A DNA stretch of 64,000 nucleotides. It comes from an uncultured Agathobacter sp. (lineage in GTDB: Bacteria > Bacillota > Clostridia > Lachnospirales > Lachnospiraceae). The stretch lies in assembly GCA_910587655.1 (NCBI GenBank), contig CAJUND010000015.1, forward strand, positions 13,773-77,772. The letters run 5' to 3'. The position numbers and the translations under genes were made by a program. Below are positions 25,970-34,458 of this stretch, piece after piece (the stretch's first letter is position 1; every line of letters begins with the position of its first letter). The notes beneath the pieces were generated by a model that saw only the letters and a program-made list of their open reading frames with translations, ran no database searches and was not told the DNA's origin.

Positions 25970-28510
25970 CTAATCCTGGATTTTAAATGTTCCAATCTGT
26001 GTGGCAAGTTCATCTGCCGAGGTTGTCAGCTCTTCGGATTCTTTTGCCACAGTTCCGCTGCTTTCCATCAGGCTGTTCGCCTGCTGTACCAGAATATTGG
26101 ATGAACCAAGGATATCCTGTGAGCTTGCCGCCTGTTCTTCTGAAATTGCAGCAACATTTCTTGCAACGTCTTCTACCTGGTCTACTTTCTGAATCATTTT
26201 TTCTATCAGCTTTCCTACTACTGCAATATTTTCAAAAATAGCATCAAACGTATCAACGGCATTAGATATCAGAATGCTGCTGCTGTTTATGTTACCCACG
26301 CTGTCATTCGCCTGGCGGATAACATCTTTTACGGATGTCTTTATTTCCAGAACAAGACTGTCAATGTGTTTTACGGATTCCACGCTTGTCTGGGCAAGTT
26401 TACCGATTTCCAGCGCTACAACGGCAAATCCTTTTCCGGAATCACCTGCGCGGGCAGCTTCAATTGAAGCGTTCAGGGATAAAAGATTGGTTTCGTCTGC
26501 AATTTCCCCGATTACTTTTGTGATATTGGTAATTTCTTCTGATGCTTTTCCTACTTCATCAATGGCAAGCTGGAGCTTTTGTACGGAGCTGTTAATATTT
26601 TCCATGGCAGCGCTTACGTCCTGCATGGCTTCCCTGCCTTTATGGGAGACGTCCACAGTTTCTTCCATTTTGATGCTTACGCCGTCACCGTCCTCCTTTG
26701 TTTCTTCCACAAGCATTGCAAGAGTGGTTGCGCTCTTTGCGATTTCGCCTACGGAAAGGGAGAGCTGTTCTACCGTGCCGTTCAGTTCCATCATTGACAT
26801 ATTCTGTTCCCTGGAAGCGCAGAGCATCTGGTTTGATATATCTTTGCTGTTATCCGCCTGATGGTGCAATGTATTTGAGACGCCGTCAATGGAAGCAATC
26901 ATGGACGTCATGGAAGCGATAAATTTTTCCACGCACCGTCCCATAACGCCGATTTCATCGTTACTCTTTGTATGGCTGTTTACAGTAAAGTCCCCGTCGG
27001 TCATGACTTTAATGACATTTGTCAGTTTTTTGACCGGGCTGACCACGATATGGATGATTCTTTCAAACAGTACAACTAATATTATGATGGAAACAACACC
27101 AACAATTATCATGATGTTCCGGATGGAATTCAGGTCATGGTAAACTGTTTTTGAAGGCACGTATGATACAAGAACCCATTCTGTTCCGCCTATCTTTTCA
27201 AAAACTGTCATATTGCCGTCGATCTCAGTCAGGTCAGTTTTATTCTGTGAAATCATTCCGCCAACTTTTTGCATAAAGTCATCATTCAGTTCATCCAGCG
27301 TTTTTGAGATATATTCCGTATTACGGGAAGCAAGGATGGTATTGTCTTTTGTATTAACCAGAAATGATTCCGCATGATCCATCTTTGCAAAACTGCTGAC
27401 ATATACGCTGACCTTATCAAGGGATAAATCTGCTGAAATCACATATAAATTATCATCATGGGACCGCAGCATCCCGCATGCGCTGATTACCTGGTTTCCG
27501 TTTTCATCGGTATAGGCATTGGTAAAACCCATATTTACCCGGCTGAGGGCATCCTGAAACCACTCGCTTTTCATCACATCGGCAGAGCCGGATTCGGTGG
27601 CTCCGGCGGATGCGGAACCGCTTTCACTGGTCATGGTAAGCGATATATTGCTGATTCTGACGCCCGCAGTTGAGTCCATTGCCCCCAGATTGAATTCCAG
27701 ACGTCCGTTTGCATCGTCCCTTTCCTGCATGGTGAATGTATAGGTAAAGGTCTGTTTTTCCTTTGTCAGATTCACGGTTGTATCTTCCAGGTAACGGCGG
27801 TAGTCACGGTCAGGCGCAGATATTCCGACTTTCATGATTCGGTCCGCGTCCGCACAGGCGTCAAAGCGGACCTGGTATGTGGCGCCTTCTGTAATCGGAA
27901 GATTTGGCTGTACGAACTGGACGCTGTAATCGGCAGTTCCTTCATTAGATACAGCGATGGAAATTTCCCCGTTTCTGATTTCGGCGTCAGCTTCCCCTTC
28001 AAGGGCTGTAAAAAAAGACCAGCCGCTGTCATCGGATAAATCTTCAGCCGCTGTAAAATCACCATTAACAATATAATTACCATTACTGTCCGGTTCCCGG
28101 AGAACAACGTCCACATCTGTCCTTGCCGCCTCGCGTCCTTTATAAAGCCTGCCGTCCATATCCGCAATATAAAGCCCGCCAGGATAGTTTTCATTAAAAT
28201 TATAATACGCGTCCAGAAAGGCCTGCATCTGTTTTCCGTCAAAGTTTACCCATTCAAATGCCTGTTTTGCCACACTGAAAGAAACCAGATTTTTATCCAG
28301 CCATTCTTCTACTTTATCAGCCTGGCTTTCCGCGGATGTTGTTAAAAGCGCCTGGGCGTTTGATTTAACAACTTTTTTAGATACATGATAGGACAAGCTG
28401 ATAAGAACTATGATAATCAGAATTACCACAGGCAGTATGATGCCAAGCAGCTTGGTTTTTATGGAAATAAAATTTGTATGTCCGGTCTTTTGTTCCGTTC
28501 CCTTCTTCAT
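25970..28510 (-). CDS. Chemoreceptor with CBM4_9-like module inserted in its Cache sensor
   Basis: An 846-residue methyl-accepting chemotaxis protein. TM1 at 20-41, then a Cache sensor start (YYNFNENYPGGLYIADMDGR, near 120). At about 136-293 a complete CBM4_9-like module is inserted: VVLREPDSNGNYIVNGDF, TALEGEADAEI, KQTFTYTF, RLEFNLGAMD. A Gly/Ser linker leads back to the sensor at SEWFQDALSR and VISACGMLRS. TM2 near 485, a HAMP domain (VVSPVKKLTNVIKVMTDGDF) and the signalling tip NLLSLNASIEAARAGDSGKG follow. The module matches residues 446-610 of the adjacent GH16 enzyme in order and sequence. It probably senses polysaccharide or oligosaccharide directly (inference). Its start lies 30 bases after the sugar-binding protein gene. 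Confidence 0.9.
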   Translation of the reverse strand: MKKGTEQKTGHTNFISIKTKLLGIILPVVILIIIVLISLSYHVSKKVVKSNAQALLTTSAESQADKVEEWLDKNLVSFSVAKQAFEWVNFDGKQMQAFLDAYYNFNENYPGGLYIADMDGRLYKGREAARTDVDVVLREPDSNGNYIVNGDFTAAEDLSDDSGWSFFTALEGEADAEIRNGEISIAVSNEGTADYSVQFVQPNLPITEGATYQVRFDACADADRIMKVGISAPDRDYRRYLEDTTVNLTKEKQTFTYTFTMQERDDANGRLEFNLGAMDSTAGVRISNISLTMTSESGSASAGATESGSADVMKSEWFQDALSRVNMGFTNAYTDENGNQVISACGMLRSHDDNLYVISADLSLDKVSVYVSSFAKMDHAESFLVNTKDNTILASRNTEYISKTLDELNDDFMQKVGGMISQNKTDLTEIDGNMTVFEKIGGTEWVLVSYVPSKTVYHDLNSIRNIMIIVGVVSIIILVVLFERIIHIVVSPVKKLTNVIKVMTDGDFTVNSHTKSNDEIGVMGRCVEKFIASMTSMIASIDGVSNTLHHQADNSKDISNQMLCASREQNMSMMELNGTVEQLSLSVGEIAKSATTLAMLVEETKEDGDGVSIKMEETVDVSHKGREAMQDVSAAMENINSSVQKLQLAIDEVGKASEEITNITKVIGEIADETNLLSLNASIEAARAGDSGKGFAVVALEIGKLAQTSVESVKHIDSLVLEIKTSVKDVIRQANDSVGNINSSSILISNAVDTFDAIFENIAVVGKLIEKMIQKVDQVEDVARNVAAISEEQAASSQDILGSSNILVQQANSLMESSGTVAKESEELTTSADELATQIGTFKIQD

Positions 28511-28540
28511 TTAAATTCCTCCTGCGCTTTTCTGGTAAAT

Positions 28541-29512
28541 CTACTGGTAATCCTTTACATTGCCGGCAGTGACTTTTTCAAAAGGCAGCAGAATGTATTT
28601 TCCGTCTTCTGAAGCTCCGTCCATTTCTTTTATGCCTTTTCCTTCTGCCAGATTCCGGGCGGCTTCAACTGCCGCAGTAATTTGTGCGGACATCGGCTGG
28701 TATACTGTAAAATCCATCCGGCCTTCAGCAATTGCACTGCATCCCCCTGCCGAGGCGTCCACGCCAAGAAACAGTGTGGATCCTGTGTCAGCGCCCGCCT
28801 CTTCAAAAGCTGTAACAGCGCCGATTGCCATATCGTCATTATTGGCTGCCACGCAGTCAACCGGTCTTTTGGTACGCAGAAACATACCTGTCAGCTCCTT
28901 TGCGATATCCCCGCTCCAGTTCGCGTAATCTTCAAATACATAATTGATTTTTTTGCCGCTTGCTTTCAGCGTCTGTTTTAAGCCGTCCGTTCTGCCAATG
29001 GCGCCGGAAGCATCCTTTGGCCCTTTCAGAATCATCACGTTAATCTCATCTTTATCAGCGAATTTTTCCAGAATAAATTCCGCCTGGTACTGTCCCGCCA
29101 TAAATTCATCAGACGCCACATAGATGTAACGGTCTTTTTCCAGCTGGCTGTCAGGCGGCGCATTATTAATAAACACAATTGGCGCAGCCCCTGCAGCCGA
29201 TTTGATTTCGGCAGTGATGTCAGGAGTTACCAGTCCGCATAAAAAAACATTGCTTCCGTCTTTCTGCGCTTCTTTTATCTGTGTGACCTGTGTTTCAACG
29301 GATTTTTCTGCATAACCTGCCTGAAATTCCGCGTTGTTTTTTTCCGCCTGTTCCTTCAGCTGGTCCGCCCAGCCTTCGTAATAGTCGCCGCTTTCTATTG
29401 CATTATAGTAAATTTTTACACTGCCGCCGGATTCGTTCTCCTTCTGGCAGCCGCCTGCCAGTAAAACTGTCATTGCGGAAATAAGAACTACTGCAGTTAT
29501 TTTTTTCTTCAT
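28541..29512 (-). CDS. Orphan sugar-binding lipoprotein (MglB/RbsB-like)
   Basis: A 323-residue protein; ATG 29512 is preferred to GTG 29521 because GGTGG lies at proper distance. Lipoprotein signal with Cys in LLAGGC. The mature part is a periplasmic-binding-protein type I fold: SVKIYYNAIESGDYYEGWADQ, VAANNDDMAIGAVTAFEEAG and FLGVDASAGGCSAI, typical of galactose/ribose binding proteins. No permease follows. Instead the next gene, 30 bases on, is the CBM-bearing chemoreceptor. A sugar-binding protein presenting ligand to a chemoreceptor (as MglB does to Trg in E. coli) is the likely role; this is inference from gene order. Confidence 0.8.
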   Translation of the reverse strand: MKKKITAVVLISAMTVLLAGGCQKENESGGSVKIYYNAIESGDYYEGWADQLKEQAEKNNAEFQAGYAEKSVETQVTQIKEAQKDGSNVFLCGLVTPDITAEIKSAAGAAPIVFINNAPPDSQLEKDRYIYVASDEFMAGQYQAEFILEKFADKDEINVMILKGPKDASGAIGRTDGLKQTLKASGKKINYVFEDYANWSGDIAKELTGMFLRTKRPVDCVAANNDDMAIGAVTAFEEAGADTGSTLFLGVDASAGGCSAIAEGRMDFTVYQPMSAQITAAVEAARNLAEGKGIKEMDGASEDGKYILLPFEKVTAGNVKDYQ

Positions 29513-29694
29513 GTTATCCACCTGCCCACTGTTTCTAACCAGAATACCTTATTTATTAATCTGCGTATATTAAATTAATGGAGAAAATGTCAGATATATG
29601 ATGTGAATCGTTTTATCTTAAAATTTTCAATGCGCCCCGAAAAATATTCTATGTTTTCTCCCGCCCGGATTCGATATACTGTCACTATCAACAA

Positions 29695-29711
29695 GACACA
29701 CCTGGTGTGTC
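29695..29711 (+). promoter_or_regulatory. Palindrome in the mgl-like leader
   Basis: GACACAC and GTGTGTC, separated by CTG, form a perfect 7-base inverted repeat about 20 bases before the start codon of the binding-protein gene. It may be an operator or a small mRNA hairpin. Confidence 0.4.
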
Positions 29712-29732
29712 GGCAGAAAGGAGAAATGGGGT

Positions 29733-31037
29733 ATGAAAAGAAAAATTTTATCAGTGACAATGGCGGCTCTGCTTTGTCTTTCACTGGCAGCATGCGGGGA
29801 GGAAGCTGACAAACCTGCAAAGGATAATCAGGATACATCAGCACCGGAAGTAAAAGACAACACAAACACAGGGGATGTGGCAAACAAGGATAAACCTCTG
29901 GTATGGTTTAACCGCCAGCCGTCCAACAGCTCCACGGGAGAACTTGACATGGCAGCATTAAGCTATAATAAAGATACTTATTATGTAGGCTTTGATGCGA
30001 ACCAGGGAGCTGAACTTCAGGGAACCATGGTAAAGGATTATATTGAAGCCAGCATTGACAAGATTGACCGCAACGGCGACGGCGTGATCGGCTACGTCCT
30101 TGCCATTGGTGATATCGGACACAACGATTCCATCGCACGTACAAGGGGCGTCCGCAAGGCGCTTGGCACAGGAATCGACAAAGACGGCGCAATCAACAGT
30201 GATCCGGTCGGAACAAATACCGATGGTTCTGCATCGGCAGTACAGGACGGCAAGCTTGACATCGGCGGAAAAACATATACGGTCCGTGAGCTTGCATCAC
30301 AGGAAATGAAAAACTCCGCTGGCGCTACATGGGACGCTGCAACAGCAGGCAACGCAATCGGTACATGGTCATCTTCTTTTGGCGAGCAGATTGACATTGT
30401 GGTATCCAATAACGACGGCATGGGAATGTCAATGTTTAATGCATGGTCCAAAGACAACAAGGTACCTACCTTTGGATATGATGCAAACAGCGATGCAGTG
30501 GCAGCAATCGCAGAAGGCTACGGCGGAACCATCAGCCAGCATGCAGATGTTCAGGCATACCTGACACTTCGTGTTCTCCGCAATGCACTGGACGGCGCTG
30601 ATGTTGACACCGGTATCGGTACAGCAGACGATGCTGGAAACGTTCTTTCAGATGATGTTTACAGATACAGCGAAGAGCAGCGTTCTTATTACGCACTGAA
30701 TGTTGCAGTTACGGCTGACAACTACAATGACTTTACAGATTCCACAAAGGTATTTGATCCGGTATCAAAACAGCTGGATGAAAGCGCACATGCCACAAAG
30801 AAGGTATGGCTGGATATCTACAATGCTTCAGATAACTTCTTAAGCTCAACCTACCAGCCGCTTCTGCAGAATTATGACGACCTTCTGAACCTGGATGTTG
30901 ACTATATCGGCGGCGACGGACAGACAGAATCAAATATCACAAACCGTCTTGGAAATCCGGGCCAGTATGATGCTTTTGCCATTAACATGGTTAAAACAGA
31001 CAACGCAGCTTCTTATACAGCTTTACTGAACCAGTAA
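29733..31037 (+). CDS. mglB: Galactose/glucoside-type ABC solute-binding lipoprotein
   Basis: A 434-residue lipoprotein with signal peptide and lipobox (LAAC), then an Asp/Asn-rich linker. Features of MglB: a calcium-loop-like DRNGDG segment, IARTRGVRKALG, and VVSNNDGMGMSMFNAW close to the MglB hinge motif. It binds a monosaccharide or glycoside for the ATPase and permease that follow. It is longer than E. coli MglB because of insertions, as in other Clostridia. The exact sugar is unknown; galactose and glucose are family ligands. Confidence 0.8.
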   Translation: MKRKILSVTMAALLCLSLAACGEEADKPAKDNQDTSAPEVKDNTNTGDVANKDKPLVWFNRQPSNSSTGELDMAALSYNKDTYYVGFDANQGAELQGTMVKDYIEASIDKIDRNGDGVIGYVLAIGDIGHNDSIARTRGVRKALGTGIDKDGAINSDPVGTNTDGSASAVQDGKLDIGGKTYTVRELASQEMKNSAGATWDAATAGNAIGTWSSSFGEQIDIVVSNNDGMGMSMFNAWSKDNKVPTFGYDANSDAVAAIAEGYGGTISQHADVQAYLTLRVLRNALDGADVDTGIGTADDAGNVLSDDVYRYSEEQRSYYALNVAVTADNYNDFTDSTKVFDPVSKQLDESAHATKKVWLDIYNASDNFLSSTYQPLLQNYDDLLNLDVDYIGGDGQTESNITNRLGNPGQYDAFAINMVKTDNAASYTALLNQ

Positions 31038-31066
31038 ACTGTTTAGGCGGTCAGGAAAAACGGGTA

Positions 31067-31092
31067 ATTAGGGAGAAGAAATTCTCCCTAAT
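31067..31092 (+). terminator. Intercistronic hairpin between mglB- and mglA-like genes
   Basis: A perfect 11-base inverted repeat, ATTAGGGAGAA and TTCTCCCTAAT, with a GAAA tetraloop and no T tract. It probably stabilises the upstream mRNA so that more binding protein than ATPase is made, as in other binding-protein operons. Confidence 0.6.
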
Positions 31093-31138
31093 ACCTTTAG
31101 GAGGAGAAAAAGAGTAAATACATACGGGAGTGAGGACT

Positions 31139-32647
31139 ATGGCAGATAAGAATAATGATATCATCTTATCGATACGGGGGATGAGTAAGTCCTTTGGCCG
31201 GAACAGGGTTCTGGACCACATCAACCTGGATGTGAAACGCGGGACTGTAATGGGGCTTATGGGAGAGAACGGTGCTGGCAAATCAACGATGATGAAGTGC
31301 CTGTTCGGAACGTATCAGAAAGATGAAGGGAATATCTTCCTTGATGGAAAGGAAGTAAGTTTTTCCGGACCCAAAGATGCTCTTGAAAATGGTATTGCAA
31401 TGGTCCATCAGGAACTCAACCAGTGTCTGGAAAGAAACGTTATTGATAATTTATTCCTTGGACGTTATCCGGTAAATTCCATAGGAATGATTGATGAGGA
31501 CAGAATGAAAAAAGAGGCTTCCGAGCTTTTCCGGAAGCTTGGAATGACAGTTAATCTTACACAGCCCATGCGCAATATGTCTGTGTCACAGAGACAGATG
31601 TGTGAGATTGCGAAGGCAATTTCCTACAATTCCAAGGTAATTGTGCTTGATGAGCCGACATCTTCCCTGACAGTCCAGGAAGTGGAAAAACTGTTTGAGA
31701 TGATGAGGATGCTGAAAAAGCAGGGAATTGCACTTGTATATATTTCCCACAAGATGGATGAGATATTTGAGATATGCGATGAAATATCCGTACTCCGGGA
31801 TGGTAACCTGGTAATGACAAAAGACAGTAAAGAAACGGATATGAACGAGCTGATTTCCGCGATGGTTGGACGTTCACTTGAAAACAGGTTTCCGCCGGTT
31901 GATAACAAACCAAAGGGCACGATTCTTTCCGTACAGCATCTTTCCACAAAGTACGAACCGCATCTGCAGGATATTTCCTTTGATGTGGCGGAGGGGGAAA
32001 TATTTGGTCTGTACGGTCTGGTCGGGGCAGGAAGAACGGAACTTCTGGAAACCATTTTCGGTATCCGTACAAGGGCGGCAGGACGTGTTTATTTTAATAA
32101 CCGCCTGATGAATTTTTCCAGTGCAAAGGAAGCCATGGAACACGGATTTGCCATGATTACCGAGGAACGGAAGGCAAACGGACTTTTTCTGAAGGGTGAC
32201 CTGACGTTTAATACCACGATTGCAAATCTGGACCAGTATAAATCAGGGATTGCACTTTCAGATTCCAAGATGGTAAAGGCAACTGCAAAAGAAATCAAAA
32301 TTATGCATACGAAGTGCATGGGACCGGATGATATGATTTCAAGTCTTTCCGGCGGCAACCAGCAGAAAGTTATTTTTGGAAAATGGCTGGAGCGCGGTCC
32401 GCAGGTATTTATGATGGATGAACCGACAAGAGGAATTGACGTCGGCGCCAAATACGAAATCTACGAGCTCATTATCAATATGGCAAAACAGGGAAAGACG
32501 ATTATCGTTGTTTCCTCCGAAATGCCGGAGATTCTGGGAATTACAAACCGTATTGGCGTGATGTCAAACGGGCATCTTTCCGGAATTGTTAATACAAAGG
32601 AAACAAATCAGGAGGAGCTTTTAAGACTCAGTGCAAAATACCTATAG
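31139..32647 (+). CDS. mglA: Monosaccharide ABC transporter ATPase (MglA-type)
   Basis: A 502-residue protein starting at ATG 31139 (GTG 31130 is less well placed). Two ABC domains in tandem: first Walker A GENGAGKST, signature MSVSQRQMCEIAK, Walker B VIVLDEPTSSL. The second has the degenerate P-loop GLVGAGRTE, signature LSGGNQQKVIFGKW and Walker B VFMMDEPTRG. This tandem layout is typical of MglA/RbsA. It powers uptake through the permease at 32666. Confidence 0.9.
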   Translation: MADKNNDIILSIRGMSKSFGRNRVLDHINLDVKRGTVMGLMGENGAGKSTMMKCLFGTYQKDEGNIFLDGKEVSFSGPKDALENGIAMVHQELNQCLERNVIDNLFLGRYPVNSIGMIDEDRMKKEASELFRKLGMTVNLTQPMRNMSVSQRQMCEIAKAISYNSKVIVLDEPTSSLTVQEVEKLFEMMRMLKKQGIALVYISHKMDEIFEICDEISVLRDGNLVMTKDSKETDMNELISAMVGRSLENRFPPVDNKPKGTILSVQHLSTKYEPHLQDISFDVAEGEIFGLYGLVGAGRTELLETIFGIRTRAAGRVYFNNRLMNFSSAKEAMEHGFAMITEERKANGLFLKGDLTFNTTIANLDQYKSGIALSDSKMVKATAKEIKIMHTKCMGPDDMISSLSGGNQQKVIFGKWLERGPQVFMMDEPTRGIDVGAKYEIYELIINMAKQGKTIIVVSSEMPEILGITNRIGVMSNGHLSGIVNTKETNQEELLRLSAKYL

Positions 32648-32665
32648 TGAGGGAGATGAATAGTT

Positions 32666-34321
32666 ATGGCAAATGAAAACAGTACAATTCTTACGGCTGA
32701 ACAGGAAATGAAGCTCCGCAGGCCGATTGAGGAGCAGATCGGTGTCATCCAGGCACAGATTGACAGTCTCAGGGCAGAAGGAACAGACAAAGTTCTTTTT
32801 CTTCAGGGACAGATTGACACAGCAAAAAGAGACCGCGCAGCCACAAAGGATGAGCGGGAGAACCGCATTGCAAAAGCCCGGGGCGAGCTGGAAAAAGCAA
32901 AAGCTGTGGAGGCAGAAAACAAAGATGAAATATCGAAACTGATTTCACAGGCGGAAGGGTATCTTAAGGAACACTTTGACAGGGATTATTATCAGAAAGT
33001 GAAAGAAAGCTGCGAAGCGGAAAAGGCAGCGGCAAAGGAAAAATACAGCAAAAAGACAGCCATGCTGAAAAAGGAACACCAGGCGGCGCTTGCAAAGCTT
33101 TCCGACCACCAGGAAATAAAGGATGAGAAGTATGTTTATAAGAACCGGCTGTTTGATGCCAAAATGGGACTGGAAAAGGATCTCCAGCAGATCAAGGACA
33201 GAAGGCATTCAGCCTATACTTATAAATACCATCTGCTCGATTTGCTGCGCATGTCCAGGTTTACCATCGCAGAAAACGGGGCGCAGAAATGGGAAAATTA
33301 CAAATACACCTTTAACCGCAGGGCGTTTCTCCTGCAGAATGGCCTGTATATTGCAATCATCCTGATTTTTATCGCGTTGTGTATCATCACGCCAATCGTG
33401 AAGAAGTCGCCGCTGCTGACTTATAATAATGTGCTGAACATTCTGCAGCAGGCTTCCCCAAGGATGTTCCTTGCGCTGGGTGTTGCGGGTCTGATCCTTC
33501 TGACTGGTACTGACCTTTCCATCGGACGTATGGTTGGTATGGGCATGACGACTGCGACAATAATCATGCACCAGGGAATCAATACGGGTTCCGTGTTCGG
33601 GCATGTATTTGATTTTACCGGAATGGCGATTCCGCTGAGGGTGGTTTTTGCACTGGTCATGTGCGTGCTTCTGTGTACATTCTTTACCACGATTGCAGGT
33701 TTCTTTACCGCGAAATTCAAGATGCACCCGTTTATATCAACCATGGCAAACATGCTGGTAATTTTCGGTCTGGTTACATATGCGACCAAGGGTGTGTCAT
33801 TTGGAGCCATTGAACCGGCAATTCCAGGTATGATTATTCCAAAGGTGAACGGTTTTCCGACGATTATCCTCTGGGCGGCAGCAGCCATTGCAATCGTATG
33901 GTTTATCTGGAATAAAACAACATTCGGTAAAAACCTGTATGCTGTTGGCGGCAATCCGGAAGCAGCATCCGTATCCGGTATTTCTGTATTCCGTGTAACA
34001 GTCGGCGCATTTGTAATGGCAGGTATTCTTTACGGCTTCGGTTCCTGGCTCGAATGTGCAAGAATGGTTGGTTCCGGCTCGGCAGCTTACGGGCAGGGCT
34101 GGGAGATGGATGCGATTGCAGCCTGCGTAGTCGGCGGCGTATCCTTTACCGGCGGTATTGGAAAGATTTCAGGAGTGGTAGTTGGTGTATTTATATTTAC
34201 GGCGCTTACTTATTCGCTTACGATTCTCGGTATTGACACAAACCTCCAGTTTGTATTCTCAGGAATTATTATACTGGTGGCAGTAACGCTTGACTGTCTG
34301 AAATATGTACAGAAGAAATGA
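32666..34321 (+). CDS. mglC: MglC-type sugar permease with long N-terminal coiled coil
   Basis: A 551-residue protein. The C-terminal 330 residues are a standard BPD_transp_2 permease (GVAGLILLTGTDLSIGRMVG, GGNPEAASVSGISVFRV, CVVGGVSFTGGIGKISGV). Ahead of it lies a Lys/Glu/Ala-rich extension of about 215 residues with strong heptad character (VIQAQIDSLRAEGTD, REDxx-type repeats, KEHFDRDYYQKVKESCEAEK), absent from E. coli MglC. The extension would be cytoplasmic and may bind the ATPase or another partner. The start has GAGGGAGATG upstream and the frame is uninterrupted, so the fusion is genuine in this sequence. Confidence 0.85.
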   Translation: MANENSTILTAEQEMKLRRPIEEQIGVIQAQIDSLRAEGTDKVLFLQGQIDTAKRDRAATKDERENRIAKARGELEKAKAVEAENKDEISKLISQAEGYLKEHFDRDYYQKVKESCEAEKAAAKEKYSKKTAMLKKEHQAALAKLSDHQEIKDEKYVYKNRLFDAKMGLEKDLQQIKDRRHSAYTYKYHLLDLLRMSRFTIAENGAQKWENYKYTFNRRAFLLQNGLYIAIILIFIALCIITPIVKKSPLLTYNNVLNILQQASPRMFLALGVAGLILLTGTDLSIGRMVGMGMTTATIIMHQGINTGSVFGHVFDFTGMAIPLRVVFALVMCVLLCTFFTTIAGFFTAKFKMHPFISTMANMLVIFGLVTYATKGVSFGAIEPAIPGMIIPKVNGFPTIILWAAAAIAIVWFIWNKTTFGKNLYAVGGNPEAASVSGISVFRVTVGAFVMAGILYGFGSWLECARMVGSGSAAYGQGWEMDAIAACVVGGVSFTGGIGKISGVVVGVFIFTALTYSLTILGIDTNLQFVFSGIIILVAVTLDCLKYVQKK

Positions 34322-34332
34322 GGTAACAGTTT

Positions 34333-34365
34333 AAAAAGAGCCGGATGCAGATTCCGGCTCTTTTT
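34333..34365 (+). terminator. Rho-independent terminator of the mgl-like operon
   Basis: AAAAAGAGCCGGA and TCCGGCTCTTTTT form a perfect stem with a short loop, 12 bases after the permease stop. Confidence 0.9.
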
Positions 34366-34381
34366 GCTGGCATGCCGATTC

Positions 34382-34410
34382 TTTACAATTGTTTTTGCGT
34401 TTGATATAAT
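34382..34410 (+). promoter_or_regulatory. Promoter of the YesN/YesM operon
   Basis: TTTACA (34382-34387) and a consensus TATAAT (34405-34410) with a 17-base spacer, about 50 bases before the response-regulator start. Confidence 0.65.
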
Positions 34411-34458
34411 TTAAGAAAAAATATGCGGATTTGCCTGCGCATAACATGAGGGAAAAAT

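Noticed and set aside
26274..26861. 195-codon plus-strand frame inside the CBM chemoreceptor
   Set aside because: It is the complement of the chemoreceptor signalling region; Ser/Ala-rich composition without start signals. The minus-strand protein has clear conserved motifs.
29733..34321. Idea that the mgl-like operon is a simple E. coli-type galactose system
   Set aside because: The binding protein is much longer, the permease has a long extension, and the ligand cannot be read from sequence; kept as mgl-like only.
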